64,000 nucleotides of DNA, from contig NZ_KE007350.1 of NCBI RefSeq assembly GCF_000400715.1, positions 124,001 to 188,000 on the forward strand. Reading direction: 5' to 3'. This document shows positions 1-8,935 of this stretch, piece after piece; the first letter of the stretch is position 1, and each line of letters begins with the position of its first letter. Position numbers and translations under genes: made by a program. A model generated the notes under the pieces. That model ran no database searches, was not told the origin of the DNA, and was given only the letters and a program-made list of their open reading frames with translations. Origin of the DNA: Acinetobacter genomosp. 15BJ (GTDB lineage Bacteria > Pseudomonadota > Gammaproteobacteria > Pseudomonadales > Moraxellaceae).

Positions 1-65
1 GATTTAAGTAGGTTGTGGGCCATTCTGCCGCCCATATTGCCTAGACCGATAAAGGCGATATTCAT
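1..65 (-). CDS. mmsB: 3-hydroxyisobutyrate dehydrogenase, N-terminal fragment (cut by window edge)
   Basis: Only the first 21 codons are inside the window. They read MNIAFIGLGNMGGRMAHNLL, which carries the GxGxMGxxMAxNL dinucleotide-binding motif of the 3-hydroxyacid dehydrogenase family. The ATG at 63-65 is preceded by an AAGGGG ribosome-binding site. It lies 14 bases downstream of mmsA on the same strand, the usual mmsA-mmsB order. The family oxidises 3-hydroxyisobutyrate to methylmalonate semialdehyde in valine breakdown. A related 3-hydroxyacid or tartronate-semialdehyde reductase cannot be excluded from 21 residues, but the neighbour makes MmsB by far the likeliest. Confidence 0.85.
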   Translation of the reverse strand, partial: MNIAFIGLGNMGGRMAHNLLK

Positions 66-79
66 CCGTGATCCCCTTG

Positions 80-1597
80 TTAACGTAAACTGATAGTGGT
101 GTTGACACCGCCCACTTCATGACTGTCTTCAAACCAGCGACTGGTAATGGTTTTGGTTTGGGTATAGAACTGCACAGCCTGTTTGCCATAAGGGCCTAAA
201 TCACCGAGTTTTGAACCACGAGAACCGGTAAAGCTAAAGAACGGTACAGGGACAGGAATTGGAATATTGATGCCGACTTGACCGATATCAATGAGGTTCT
301 GGAAAGTACGCGCAATTGCACCACTTTGCGTGAATAATCCCACACCATTACCAAATGGATTGGCATTGATCAGCGCAATCGCCTCTTCAAGCGTATCGAC
401 ACAAATAATAGACAGTACAGGACCAAAGATTTCTTCTTTATAAATACGCATATCCGTACTTACACCACTGAAAATTGTGGCTCCGACAAAGTTGCCTGAC
501 TCATAGCCGTGTACCTGAACATCGCGGCCATCAAGCAGTAGTTCTGCACCCTGTTCAACACCACTATTGATCAAATCCAGTACCCGGGCTTTGGCACGTT
601 TTGAAATCACAGGGCCAATATCAGTATTCGGTTCATGCCCTGCATTAACAGTTAATGTTTTGGCCTTTTCAACCAACTCTGCAATCCAGTGTTTACTGTC
701 TCCGACCATCACCGCAACTGACAACGCCATACAACGTTGCCCTGCTGCACCAAATGCCGCACCGACTAAAGCATTCAGCGTTTGTTCTTTATTGGCATCA
801 GGCATTACCGCGACATGGTTTTTCGCGCCCATCATCGACTGCACCCGTTTGCCATGTTGTCCTGCAAGGTTATACACATGAGTTCCGACCGCAGTTGAAC
901 CGACAAAGGAAATCGCTCTAATATCAGCATGCGTACACAGGCGATCAACCACCTCTTTACCACCATGTACCACATTGAGCACCCCTGCTGGAATGCCTGC
1001 CTGAATCGCAAGTTCGACTAACATCATGGTCGAAAGCGGATCTTGCTCAGAAGGTTTCAATACAAAGGTATTGCCACAGACGATCGCCATTGGGAACATC
1101 CAGAGCGGGATCATGGCGGGGAAATTAAATGGGGTAATGCCTGCACAGACACCCAAAGGCTGTTGTAAGGTATAGGTATCTACACCACGTGCCACGCCTT
1201 CAACATATTCACCCATCTGCAAAGTACCGACTGAACATGCATGCTCAACTACTTCCAGACCGCGTTGAATATCACCTTCTGCATCCGCCAAAGTCTTGCC
1301 TTGTTCCGCAGTCAGTACCTGTGCAATCTCCTTCATGTTGGCACGAATCAGGTCTTGCAGTTTCAGCATGATACGCATACGCGCCTGAATCGGGGTTTGA
1401 CGCCAAGAAGCAAAAGCTGCTTGAGCAGACTGAATTGCCGCATCGACTTCCTGCACCGTAGCAAATGGCACACGACCAATCACTTCCTGCGTTGCAGGAT
1501 TAATAATGTCTTGCCATTGTTGGGTTTCAGATTCGATAAAACGGCCATTAATGAGTAACTTGGCTGTTTCCAATTGAATAGTTTGGATTGTGTTCAT
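80..1597 (-). CDS. mmsA: methylmalonate-semialdehyde dehydrogenase (CoA-acylating)
   Basis: A 505-residue aldehyde dehydrogenase of normal family length. The catalytic cysteine is C289 in GQRCMALS, and the NAD-binding region includes FVGSTAVG near residue 231. The stretch MMGAKNH near 255, where most aldehyde dehydrogenases have an ELGGK-type sequence, is characteristic of the methylmalonate-semialdehyde subfamily. The enzyme converts methylmalonate or malonate semialdehyde to propionyl- or acetyl-CoA in valine and beta-alanine degradation. The start has a GGAGAGG ribosome-binding site. It is followed at once by mmsB and is divergent from a LysR regulator. The propionyl-CoA product would feed the 2-methylcitrate cycle encoded at 34-39 kb in this window. 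Confidence 0.95.
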   Translation of the reverse strand: MNTIQTIQLETAKLLINGRFIESETQQWQDIINPATQEVIGRVPFATVQEVDAAIQSAQAAFASWRQTPIQARMRIMLKLQDLIRANMKEIAQVLTAEQGKTLADAEGDIQRGLEVVEHACSVGTLQMGEYVEGVARGVDTYTLQQPLGVCAGITPFNFPAMIPLWMFPMAIVCGNTFVLKPSEQDPLSTMMLVELAIQAGIPAGVLNVVHGGKEVVDRLCTHADIRAISFVGSTAVGTHVYNLAGQHGKRVQSMMGAKNHVAVMPDANKEQTLNALVGAAFGAAGQRCMALSVAVMVGDSKHWIAELVEKAKTLTVNAGHEPNTDIGPVISKRAKARVLDLINSGVEQGAELLLDGRDVQVHGYESGNFVGATIFSGVSTDMRIYKEEIFGPVLSIICVDTLEEAIALINANPFGNGVGLFTQSGAIARTFQNLIDIGQVGINIPIPVPVPFFSFTGSRGSKLGDLGPYGKQAVQFYTQTKTITSRWFEDSHEVGGVNTTISLR

Positions 1598-1730
1598 AAC
1601 CTCTCCATAGGCCGTATTTTTATTGTGTTCAGTGTTCAGAAAATATCGATCGTCGTATTTTCTTTATTCAGGTTTTATTCGAGACTAGCAAAGAAAGCTT
1701 TGACCACCAACGCAAATTAATGCACGATCA

Positions 1731-1748
1731 TTGTGCAAATATGCACAA
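1731..1748. promoter_or_regulatory. palindromic operator in the mmsA/lysR divergent region
   Basis: TTGTGCA-N4-TGCACAA is a perfect 7-bp inverted repeat ending 14 bases before the lysR start codon. It has the T-N11-A layout of LysR-type regulator sites. A further TGCAC half-site at 1721-1725 is inverted relative to the GTGCA at 1733-1737. The position suggests autoregulation and control of mmsA by the adjacent LysR protein. This is inferred from position and symmetry only. Confidence 0.55.
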
Positions 1749-1762
1749 GGAAGACCATAATA

Positions 1763-2644
1763 ATGAAAGTGGATTGGGATCATCTACAGTTTTTTTTAGT
1801 GTTGGCACGGACCAAAACCTTAACCAATGCCGCCCGCATTATTGGCGTGGAACACAGCACTGTAGCGCGGCGGATTCAGGCGTTGGAGCAGGCTTTAGGC
1901 ATTACCCTATTTAAACGCGAAGCCTCTGGTTATGAGCTGACGCTAGAAGGAATGGCATTGGTGCCACGGGTTGAGCAAATGGAATATGCCTTTCTGCAAA
2001 TTGAAAAACCGCATCAACCTTTGCAAGGCCGTGTGCGAATTGGCACACCTGAAGGTTTTGGTACTGCCTTTTTGGCGCGCTTACTGGCGGAGTTTTCCAT
2101 ACAATATCCCTCGCTCACCATTGACCTGATTCCAGTGCCGAAAATGATCAAACTGTCGCATCGTGAAGCAGATATTGTGGTCTCGATTGAACGACCCACC
2201 TCTGGTCCCTATATCATTACGCGACTCTCGGATTATTGTTTAAAAATTTATGGCAGTAAAAAATATCTGGCACTCAATCCACCCATCCGTGATTTACAAG
2301 ATTTAACCCCACATCGCTTCGTCAATTATATTGATGATCTGGTCTATAGTCCTGAGCTGTATTGTCTGGAACGCTTACCCTTAAAACTGAATGCAAACTT
2401 TCGCAGCAGCAGTATTTTAGCGCAGCAAATTGCTGTCAGTTCTGGCGCGGGACTCGCTATTTTGCCCAAGTTTTTGGCCGATGATAAGCCCGAGCTTGAA
2501 GCCGTATTGGAGCAACAGGTGCGCTATACCCATACCTTTTGGATGCTGACCTTTGTCGATCTACAGCATGAGCCCCGTATTAAACTGGTCTGGGATTATC
2601 TACGCAAACAGGCTGATCAATATCAGCACTTATTGGTGGATTAA
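1763..2644 (+). CDS. LysR-family transcriptional regulator
   Basis: With the start at MKVDWDHLQFFLVLAR the protein has 293 residues. An upstream in-frame ATG would add ten residues that do not resemble the family, and AAGGAAG at 1747-1753 fits the internal ATG. Residues about 1-60 form the winged helix-turn-helix (TLTNAARIIGVEHSTVARRIQALEQ), and the rest is the periplasmic-binding-like effector domain. Divergent orientation with mmsA suggests it controls mmsAB. The helix-turn-helix resembles LysR relatives that act on aldehyde or amino-acid catabolic genes. The effector is unknown. Confidence 0.9.
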   Translation: MKVDWDHLQFFLVLARTKTLTNAARIIGVEHSTVARRIQALEQALGITLFKREASGYELTLEGMALVPRVEQMEYAFLQIEKPHQPLQGRVRIGTPEGFGTAFLARLLAEFSIQYPSLTIDLIPVPKMIKLSHREADIVVSIERPTSGPYIITRLSDYCLKIYGSKKYLALNPPIRDLQDLTPHRFVNYIDDLVYSPELYCLERLPLKLNANFRSSSILAQQIAVSSGAGLAILPKFLADDKPELEAVLEQQVRYTHTFWMLTFVDLQHEPRIKLVWDYLRKQADQYQHLLVD

Positions 2645-2666
2645 ACACATTGGCTAGACCATAAAA

Positions 2667-2688
2667 AACCGATCAATATAGATCGGTT
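2667..2688. terminator. bidirectional rho-independent terminator
   Basis: An AACCGATC / GATCGGTT stem with a 6-base loop is flanked by A-rich and T-rich runs. It lies between the convergent lysR and cycA genes and can serve both. Confidence 0.8.
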
Positions 2689-2708
2689 TCTTACTCAATA
2701 GACAAGAA

Positions 2709-4145
2709 TTATTGTGCCAATTCACGACCCATTTTTTTCATGCGTGGTTTATACATCAACTGATAGGTTACAGCCAAAATGATCACCCACAACGGGCTAA
2801 CATACAGGGCTTTTAAGGTATCTGGTTCAAGTGCCAAAATCACCAACGCAAATAACAAGAAGGCAATCACGATATAAGACATGAATACGCCACCCGGCAT
2901 TTTAAACTTGGATTGAGCATGCAATTCTGGACGTAATTTACGGTAGCGCAGATAGCAGACCATAATCAGACTCCAGACACTAATGAATAGAATCACACAC
3001 AGTGAACTCGCCAGCGTAAAGGCCTCAAGGGTATTCGGTACAAAATATTGTAGTACCGCACCGCCCATGATGAAGACACAAGAGAAAATCAAACCATTGG
3101 CTGGCACGGCACTTTTCGATAAACGACCAAAGGCATTCGGCGCCTGACCATCTTTAGATAAACCAAATAGCATCCGACTGGTGGAGAACACTCCACTGTT
3201 CATCGAAGACATCACTGAAGACAGGACCACCAAATTCATGATGATCGCCGATGTCACAATCCCAGCATTTAAGAACAATTCGACAAATGGGCTCTTGTCT
3301 GCACGGATAATGTTCCAAGGTGTCACTGACATTACCACCAATAAAGCCAACACATAGAACAAGATAATCCGAATCGGAATCGCATTAATGGCCTTGGGTA
3401 AATTCTTATGCGGATCTTTGGTTTCAGCAGCGGTAGTTCCTATCAATTCCACACCGACAAAGGCAAAGACTGCGATCTGAAAACCAGCCAAGAAGCCATC
3501 CAAACCTTTTGGAAACATACCACCATGCGACCAAACATTACTGAGCGAAGCGACAGCACCATGCGGTGCATGGAAATGGCTAAAGATCATATAACCACCA
3601 ACACCAATCAAACCGATAATCGCTAAAATCTTGATCAGGGCAAACCAGAATTCAATTTCACCAAATAGGCGCACGGTGAGCAGGTTTAAGAACAGCACAA
3701 ACAATACACAGCCTGCACTAATGGCGGCCTGTCCAATTGGAGTAAACATGGTGCCTTCAGGCAGCCAGAAGGTGAGATAATTGATTACGGCAGCCAGATC
3801 GGCAATCCCGACCAGCACCCAACCCAACCAATAGGTCCAGCCCATGTAATAACCTGCCCATGGTCCAATCAGATCATGCGCCATATCGACAAAGGATTTG
3901 TAATGCAGGTTGGCAAGTAACAATTCACCGAGCGCCCGCATTAAGAAGAAGAACATGCCACCAATAATCATGTAAATAAACAGAATTGATGGGCCTGCCA
4001 AAGAGATGGTTTTGCCTGAGCCCATAAAGAGCCCTGTACCAATGGCACCGCCGATGGCGATCAACTGCAAATGGCGATTGGAGAGTTTACGTTGTAAGTC
4101 TTGGGGCGACTGTTCGCCTTCTGACTGATGAGATGTAACCGTCAT
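2709..4145 (-). CDS. cycA: D-serine/D-alanine/glycine APC-family permease
   Basis: A 478-residue polytopic membrane protein of the amino acid-polyamine-organocation family with about 12 hydrophobic segments. The N-terminal half (NRHLQLIAIGGAIGTGLFMG, then GKTISLAGPS) is very close to the E. coli CycA sequence as remembered. It imports D-alanine, D-serine and glycine by proton symport across the inner membrane. It lies downstream of ridA-like, dadX and dadA on the same strand, so substrate uptake sits beside racemisation and oxidation. A hairpin terminator and a 190-base gap separate it from ridA, so it probably has its own promoter. Confidence 0.9.
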   Translation of the reverse strand: MTVTSHQSEGEQSPQDLQRKLSNRHLQLIAIGGAIGTGLFMGSGKTISLAGPSILFIYMIIGGMFFFLMRALGELLLANLHYKSFVDMAHDLIGPWAGYYMGWTYWLGWVLVGIADLAAVINYLTFWLPEGTMFTPIGQAAISAGCVLFVLFLNLLTVRLFGEIEFWFALIKILAIIGLIGVGGYMIFSHFHAPHGAVASLSNVWSHGGMFPKGLDGFLAGFQIAVFAFVGVELIGTTAAETKDPHKNLPKAINAIPIRIILFYVLALLVVMSVTPWNIIRADKSPFVELFLNAGIVTSAIIMNLVVLSSVMSSMNSGVFSTSRMLFGLSKDGQAPNAFGRLSKSAVPANGLIFSCVFIMGGAVLQYFVPNTLEAFTLASSLCVILFISVWSLIMVCYLRYRKLRPELHAQSKFKMPGGVFMSYIVIAFLLFALVILALEPDTLKALYVSPLWVIILAVTYQLMYKPRMKKMGRELAQ

Positions 4146-4170
4146 ATAAAGTTCCTTTTACTTTTTTCCT

Positions 4171-4235
4171 AAATGAGTCAGCACTTGATTTATACGCCAT
4201 ACCCTAGCTGTCTTTTAAAGACGGCTGACTCATTT
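4171..4235 (-). promoter_or_regulatory. structured leader upstream of cycA
   Basis: A perfect 12-bp inverted repeat, AAATGAGTCAGC at 4171-4182 and GCTGACTCATTT at 4224-4235, encloses an inner GTCTTT/AAAGAC hairpin at 4210-4222. It ends 25 bases before the cycA start codon. It could be a transcribed 5' leader structure or a paired regulator-binding site. No known riboswitch class was recognised. Confidence 0.4.
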
Positions 4236-4317
4236 CGATTGCAAGAAAATACGTATCTGACTACGTTTTATCTACTGCAAATACGTTACTTTTCTTCTTT
4301 TTTTATATTTTTTAAAC

Positions 4318-4344
4318 AAAAATAAAGCGGATCGCTTTATTTTT
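4318..4344 (-). terminator. terminator overlapping the ridA-like stop codon
   Basis: The AAAAATAAAGCG / CGCTTTATTTTT stem has 12 bp with a 3-base loop and overlaps the stop codon of the RidA-like gene. It likely ends the dadA-dadX-ridA transcript. Confidence 0.7.
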
Positions 4345-4696
4345 GTGCTGCAACGACTGCAATTTCGATCAACCACTTCGGATTGACCAAGTCTGCCTGA
4401 ATGGTGGCACGCGAAGGTGCAACATGACCTTTTAACCAGTCAATCCAGATGCTGTTAACCACAGGGAAATCAGACAAGTCTTTAAGAAATAATTGCGCAG
4501 ACAATAAACGTGATTTATCCGTTCCTGCTGAAGCCAAAAGTTGTTCAATGGTTGCCAACACTTCACGGGTTTGCCCTTCAATATCTAAGTCCGCATTTTT
4601 AGGCACTTGTCCTGATAAATACACCACTTGATTGAAGACCGTCACTGCGCTCATGACTTCATTGGTATTGAGCTTTTGAATATCTGAGTTAGACAT
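4337..4696 (-). CDS. RidA/YER057c/UK114-family protein (reactive imine deaminase)
   Basis: A 119-residue protein of the small trimeric RidA family. It contains VVYLSGQVP near residue 25 and the substrate-binding arginine R96 in VAPSRATIQ. RidA proteins hydrolyse reactive 2-iminoacids released by PLP enzymes and amino acid oxidases. Here it sits 9 bases downstream of the alanine racemase and next to D-amino-acid dehydrogenase, both possible sources of 2-iminopropionate. It is a divergent relative within the family, so a specific RidA symbol is not assigned. Confidence 0.88.
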   Translation of the reverse strand: MSNSDIQKLNTNEVMSAVTVFNQVVYLSGQVPKNADLDIEGQTREVLATIEQLLASAGTDKSRLLSAQLFLKDLSDFPVVNSIWIDWLKGHVAPSRATIQADLVNPKWLIEIAVVAAQK

Positions 4697-4705
4697 AAGA
4701 AATCC

Positions 4706-5809
4706 TTATTCCTGAGTAATAAATGAAACACGTGCAGTCACGCCACACATCAGTTCATAACCGATGGTGCCTGAACCTGCTGCCACTTCATCAATGGCTA
4801 AAATTGTGCCTGAACTGGACTGACCCCAAAGCACCACCTCACTGCCAACATCAGCATCGCTGATCGGGCTGAGGTCTACCGCCAGCATATCCATGCTGAC
4901 CCGTCCAATGATCTGGGTCCGAATCCCATTGACCAGAACAGGGGTTCCTGTTGCTGAAATACGTTGATAACCATCGGCATAGCCACAGGCCACGATGCCA
5001 ATTCGGATCGGTTGCTCGGCCACATAGCTAGAACCGTAGCCCACACTTTCATTGGCATTGAGTTCTTGTACGGCAATAATCTCGCTGCGCAAGCTCATGC
5101 TCGGCGCAAGGCCCCAGTCCTGAATCGTGTGTTTGGGATAATCAGGCGAACTGCCGTACAGCATGATGCCGCCACGGACATAGTCCGACTGTAATTGAGT
5201 TTGATATCTTAAGATTGCAGCGCTGTTACTAACCGATCTTTCTCCCGGTAAACCTTCAATCGCGGCATCGAATTGCTGCAGTTGATAGTCAATGCCGGTT
5301 TCTCCAAAACGGTCACCATCGGCATCGGAGAAATGCATCATATGGGTGATGCTGGCAATGTTGTTCAACTGACTCAACTGCTGCCAAATGTCACGATATT
5401 GTTGTGGTTTGAATCCTAAACGGTTCATACCACTGTTCATCTTGAGGAAAATATCGAATTGAGCGGGATAGGCATGCTGCTGTATCCAAGCCACCTGTTG
5501 GGTATTGTGTACGGTAAAACTCAATTGATACTGCACACAATCAAACAGGTCTTGGGCCGAGAAAATTCCTTCCAACAATAAAATCGGACCAGTCCAGCCC
5601 AATGCCCGCAGACGTTTTGCTTCGTCCAGATCGAGCAAGGCAAAACCATCGGCGCTTTTAAAAGATGCATAAACACGTTCAATTCCATGCCCATAAGCAT
5701 TGGCTTTGACCACCGCAAACACTTTGCTGTTCGGAACCGATTGCCTTACCACCGCAAGGTTTTGACGTAAGGCTTGGGCATGGATCACCGCAGTAATTGG
5801 ACGAGGCAT
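4706..5809 (-). CDS. dadX: catabolic alanine racemase (PLP-dependent)
   Basis: A 367-residue fold-type III PLP enzyme. K35 in FAVVKANAYGHG is the Schiff-base lysine, and VGYGSSYV near residue 250 supplies the second catalytic tyrosine. It interconverts L- and D-alanine in the cytoplasm. Its place between dadA and the RidA-like gene marks it as the catabolic isozyme (DadX) that feeds D-alanine to DadA, rather than the biosynthetic Alr. The biosynthetic role cannot be excluded from sequence alone. Confidence 0.93.
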   Translation of the reverse strand: MPRPITAVIHAQALRQNLAVVRQSVPNSKVFAVVKANAYGHGIERVYASFKSADGFALLDLDEAKRLRALGWTGPILLLEGIFSAQDLFDCVQYQLSFTVHNTQQVAWIQQHAYPAQFDIFLKMNSGMNRLGFKPQQYRDIWQQLSQLNNIASITHMMHFSDADGDRFGETGIDYQLQQFDAAIEGLPGERSVSNSAAILRYQTQLQSDYVRGGIMLYGSSPDYPKHTIQDWGLAPSMSLRSEIIAVQELNANESVGYGSSYVAEQPIRIGIVACGYADGYQRISATGTPVLVNGIRTQIIGRVSMDMLAVDLSPISDADVGSEVVLWGQSSSGTILAIDEVAAGSGTIGYELMCGVTARVSFITQE

Positions 5810-5832
5810 AATTAACTTCCCTGTCTGTGCAA

Positions 5833-7089
5833 TTAAGCGGCGTGCGAATAACGTTGAATCGACAAACCATCGGTACTGATGTCAGGGCGATGGTTCATGA
5901 CCAGATCACTGATCAACTTGCCTGAACCACAGGCCATGGTCCAACCTAAAGTGCCGTGCCCTGTATTCAGGAACAGATTCTTGTACTGGGTTGCACCAAT
6001 AATCGGCGTGCTGTCTGGGGTCATTGGACGTAGGCCAGTCCAGAATGAGGCTTGAGCTAAATCTCCACCCGGGAACAAGTCCTGCGTCACCATTTCCAAG
6101 GTGGCACGACGATCTTGATTCAATCCAAGATTGAAGCCACTCAATTCAGCCATACCACCCACACGAATTCGTTGATCAAAACGGGTAATCGCAACTTTAT
6201 AGGTTTCATCCAATACCGTTGATTGTGGTGCAAATTTTGGCTCTACAATCGGAATGGTCAGCGAATAACCTTTCACTGGATAAACTGGTAAATTCAGTTC
6301 CAGTGGTTTCAGGAAGTCACGAGAGTAACTACCAAAGGCCAAGACATAACGATCCGCAGTGAGAACCTCACCATTGACCTTGACGCCTTTGATTTCATCG
6401 CTTTCAACAATCAGGTTTTCGACATTTTGGTCGAATTTGAATTCAACACCCAAATCTTGCGCCAGTTTTGCCAAGGCATTGGTAAATAAATAGCAATCGC
6501 CGGTTTCATCATTCGGTAAATGTAAGCCACCGACCAGTTTATCGGTATGGGCTAAAGCAGGCTCTACACTCGCCAGTTCTTGGGCATTGAGTAAAGCGAA
6601 GTCGACACCACATTCTTGCAACACTTGAATATCACGTTGTACCGCTTCAAGTTGCGCGTCACTACGGAACACTTGTAAGGTGCCCTTCGAACGGTTTTCG
6701 TAGTTAATGCCAGTTTGTGCTCTTAAATCACGTAAGCAGTCACGGCTGTATTCTGCCACACGCATCATGCGTTCTTTGTTGACCGCATAACTTTGTGGAT
6801 TACAGTTTTTCAGCATCTGTGCCATCCACTGCAACTGCCACATACTGCCATCAATATTAATGGCTAATGGCGCGTGATGCTGGAACATCCACTTGACTGC
6901 TTTAAAAGGAATACCCGGTGCTGCCCATGGGGTTGAGTATCCTGGGGAAATTTGACCTGCATTACCAAAACTGGTTTCTTTGGCAGGTCCTGATTGACGG
7001 TCAAGTACCGTCACTTGCGCACCTTGTTGTGCAAGATAATAAGCACTTGCCACACCAATGACGCCACTTCCTAAAACGATTACGCGCAT
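5833..7089 (-). CDS. dadA: D-amino-acid dehydrogenase, FAD-dependent
   Basis: The 418-residue form starting MRVIVLGSGVIGVASAYY matches the family start; a six-residue upstream extension is unlikely to be translated. The FAD/NAD-type GxGxxG motif is at residues 7-12. Conserved stretches include NAGQISPGYSTPWAAPG, LPNDETGDC and TGHGTLGWTMACGSG near the C-terminus. DadA oxidises D-alanine and other D-amino acids to 2-oxo acids and passes electrons to the respiratory chain at the inner membrane. It is the first gene of the dadA-dadX-ridA run and is divergent from an Lrp-type regulator. Confidence 0.96.
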   Translation of the reverse strand: MRVIVLGSGVIGVASAYYLAQQGAQVTVLDRQSGPAKETSFGNAGQISPGYSTPWAAPGIPFKAVKWMFQHHAPLAINIDGSMWQLQWMAQMLKNCNPQSYAVNKERMMRVAEYSRDCLRDLRAQTGINYENRSKGTLQVFRSDAQLEAVQRDIQVLQECGVDFALLNAQELASVEPALAHTDKLVGGLHLPNDETGDCYLFTNALAKLAQDLGVEFKFDQNVENLIVESDEIKGVKVNGEVLTADRYVLAFGSYSRDFLKPLELNLPVYPVKGYSLTIPIVEPKFAPQSTVLDETYKVAITRFDQRIRVGGMAELSGFNLGLNQDRRATLEMVTQDLFPGGDLAQASFWTGLRPMTPDSTPIIGATQYKNLFLNTGHGTLGWTMACGSGKLISDLVMNHRPDISTDGLSIQRYSHAA

Positions 7090-7168
7090 AACAGATCCCT
7101 CAAGCACACACTAGGTTATTTAACTAGTATATTTTTGGATCAATAGTTTTTTTCACTGATTTTATGAC

Positions 7169-7204
7169 TATAATCTAGGTAATTTAATATTTTCGTCGCG
7201 AAAA
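7169..7204 (+). promoter_or_regulatory. promoter and palindrome of the lrp/dadA divergent region
   Basis: A consensus -10 box TATAAT lies at 7169-7174, with no clear -35 box. It is followed by the TTTTCG-TCG-CGAAAA inverted repeat at 7190-7204, about 25 bases before the regulator start codon. The palindrome is a candidate autoregulatory Lrp site in an otherwise AT-rich 139-base divergent region. Confidence 0.45.
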
Positions 7205-7228
7205 AATTAAAATAAAAGGGAATCTTCT

Positions 7229-7696
7229 ATGCGTAAATTAGACCGGATTGATCGCCAGATTTTAGATATTTTGCAACGTGAAGGCCGCATTGCCATCAGT
7301 GAGTTGGCCTCACGGGTCAACCTGTCCACCACGCCCTGCTCAGAACGAGTGAAGCGTTTGGAGCGTGAAGGGATTATTGTGGGCTACTATGCTCGACTCA
7401 ACCCAGCTTATGTCGATCGCAGCCTACTGGTGTTTCTTGAAATCAAACTGTCTGCCAAATCTGGCGATGTATTTGATCAGGTGGCACGAGATCTGGTTGA
7501 TATTCCAGAAGTACTGGAATGCCATCTGATTTCAGGTGAGTTTGATTATCTAGTCAAAGCACGCTTAAAGGAAATGAGTGCCTATCGCCGCCTATTAGGT
7601 GATTTATTAAAAAAACTGCCAGCCTCCGCCTCTTCACATAGCTATATTGTGATGGAAGAAGTCAAAGAGTCTTTATATTTAGATATGGGGATATAA
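7229..7696 (+). CDS. Lrp/AsnC-family transcriptional regulator
   Basis: A 155-residue Lrp protein. The N-terminal helix-turn-helix occupies residues about 3-60 (LDRIDRQILDILQREGRIAISELASRV). The C-terminal RAM ligand-binding domain includes VLECHLISGEFDYLVKA near residue 95. AAAAGGGAA supplies the ribosome-binding site. It is transcribed divergently from dadA. By analogy with Lrp/DadR control of dad operons elsewhere, it probably activates dadA-dadX in response to alanine or leucine. Confidence 0.93.
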   Translation: MRKLDRIDRQILDILQREGRIAISELASRVNLSTTPCSERVKRLEREGIIVGYYARLNPAYVDRSLLVFLEIKLSAKSGDVFDQVARDLVDIPEVLECHLISGEFDYLVKARLKEMSAYRRLLGDLLKKLPASASSHSYIVMEEVKESLYLDMGI

Positions 7697-7709
7697 ACTT
7701 GTACCCAAT

Positions 7710-7738
7710 AAAAAAGCCCTGTTTTAAGGGCTTTTTTA
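7710..7738. terminator. bidirectional terminator between lrp and kpsS
   Basis: An AAAAAAGCCCT / AGGGCTTTTTT type stem with a short TTTTA loop lies between two convergent genes. It marks the left boundary of the kps locus. Confidence 0.85.
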
Positions 7739-8926
7739 TTATTTCATCCAGAAATTTTTGCCGTAATAGGCCCCATTTAATTGGGTTATTTCAATCAGTT
7801 TTTCTCTAAATAGATGAAAATAGGCTTCATCGGGTGGAGTCGGATTACACCAGAACCCATCCAGATCACCTTGTACGGTTAACCCAGGCAGATCATATAG
7901 CGAACGCCCCAGAGTCTTTACCGGAATGTGGTGATACAGTGCCTGAATCCCCGTTGTACTATTAATCGTGACCAAACCTAGACCATGTTTTAATAAAGTC
8001 GGCAAATGGATGTCACAGAAATAATGAACCCGATCCTCTATCCCCAGCTTTGCTGAGACGTCATGAATCAACTGAGCATACTGACGATAACCACGGTCCA
8101 TTGGATGATGCTTGAGTACTAAATGATGCGCTGGGTTGGCATGCTGTGCAAAAGAGTGAAGTATCTCGACGATACAGTCGCGAATATCCGTGTAATCACT
8201 ATGTACACGAACTTGTGAATCATTATGTACTTGTAAGGTATAGATAAAATAATTCTTACTGTGTTGCTGAATAAAGGCATCAAAGCGCTTCGGCTCAACC
8301 AAAGAGTTTTTAAAACGACGTAACATCGCCATAAACCAGTAGCCAAACTCTTGTACTGGGTTATAACCCCGATGATGTCGATAAAAAGGATAAAGCCAGA
8401 ACAGCAAAGCCCAACACAGATAATATTGAAAACCGCTCCACAGCATCAGGTGGTAGTGGTTATCACTGGATTCGCGATGCAGCTCTACAGCGTCCTGATT
8501 ATTTTCAGCTAAGAACAGTTGTTTAAAATTCGAAAAGTCATTGACCCCATCCGCCTCAAAGGTGAGGTAGTCTGGGCGAATATAACCTTCCTCAAACACA
8601 TAGAACTTGATCTGCAACTGTTGCGCAACCGCATGTGCCTGTTGATGGTAGAAACGGCAATCGCCGAAACATACAATCGCATCAATTTGATTTTGCTGAA
8701 TATGTTCAGACAACCAAGCGCCAAAATCAGTTGATTTTTTTCGGTAATGCCAAATATTCGGGCGAGAGTGATAGTAACGCCAGTCCCCCGCATTAAAATT
8801 GACTTTAAAACACTCAATTTGTTTGGTTGTAAGCCAGTCTGACAAATCTGTGAAGAATGAGCCTATTGGACCTTGTAATAACACAACTTTTTTGGCTGAC
8901 AATAGCTCATCTAGATATATAGACAA
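7739..8926 (-). CDS. kpsS: capsular polysaccharide beta-Kdo transferase KpsS
   Basis: A 395-residue protein of the KpsS/LipB family. Recognisable stretches are VVLLQGPIGSFFTDLSDWL at residues about 14-32, VFEEGYIRPDY near 125 and VTINSTTGIQALYHHIPV near 335. In group 2 capsules KpsS adds the first beta-Kdo residue to phosphatidylglycerol, starting the poly-Kdo linker that anchors the polymer. It acts on the cytoplasmic face of the inner membrane. It lies just downstream of kpsC, with 9 bases between them, and its stop codon abuts the terminator shared with lrp. Confidence 0.93.
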   Translation of the reverse strand: MSIYLDELLSAKKVVLLQGPIGSFFTDLSDWLTTKQIECFKVNFNAGDWRYYHSRPNIWHYRKKSTDFGAWLSEHIQQNQIDAIVCFGDCRFYHQQAHAVAQQLQIKFYVFEEGYIRPDYLTFEADGVNDFSNFKQLFLAENNQDAVELHRESSDNHYHLMLWSGFQYYLCWALLFWLYPFYRHHRGYNPVQEFGYWFMAMLRRFKNSLVEPKRFDAFIQQHSKNYFIYTLQVHNDSQVRVHSDYTDIRDCIVEILHSFAQHANPAHHLVLKHHPMDRGYRQYAQLIHDVSAKLGIEDRVHYFCDIHLPTLLKHGLGLVTINSTTGIQALYHHIPVKTLGRSLYDLPGLTVQGDLDGFWCNPTPPDEAYFHLFREKLIEITQLNGAYYGKNFWMK

Positions 8927-8935
8927 TCTCTAATC

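Noticed and set aside
566..921. Open frames on the plus strand across mmsA
   Set aside because: They are antisense shadows of a well-conserved gene and have no family similarity.
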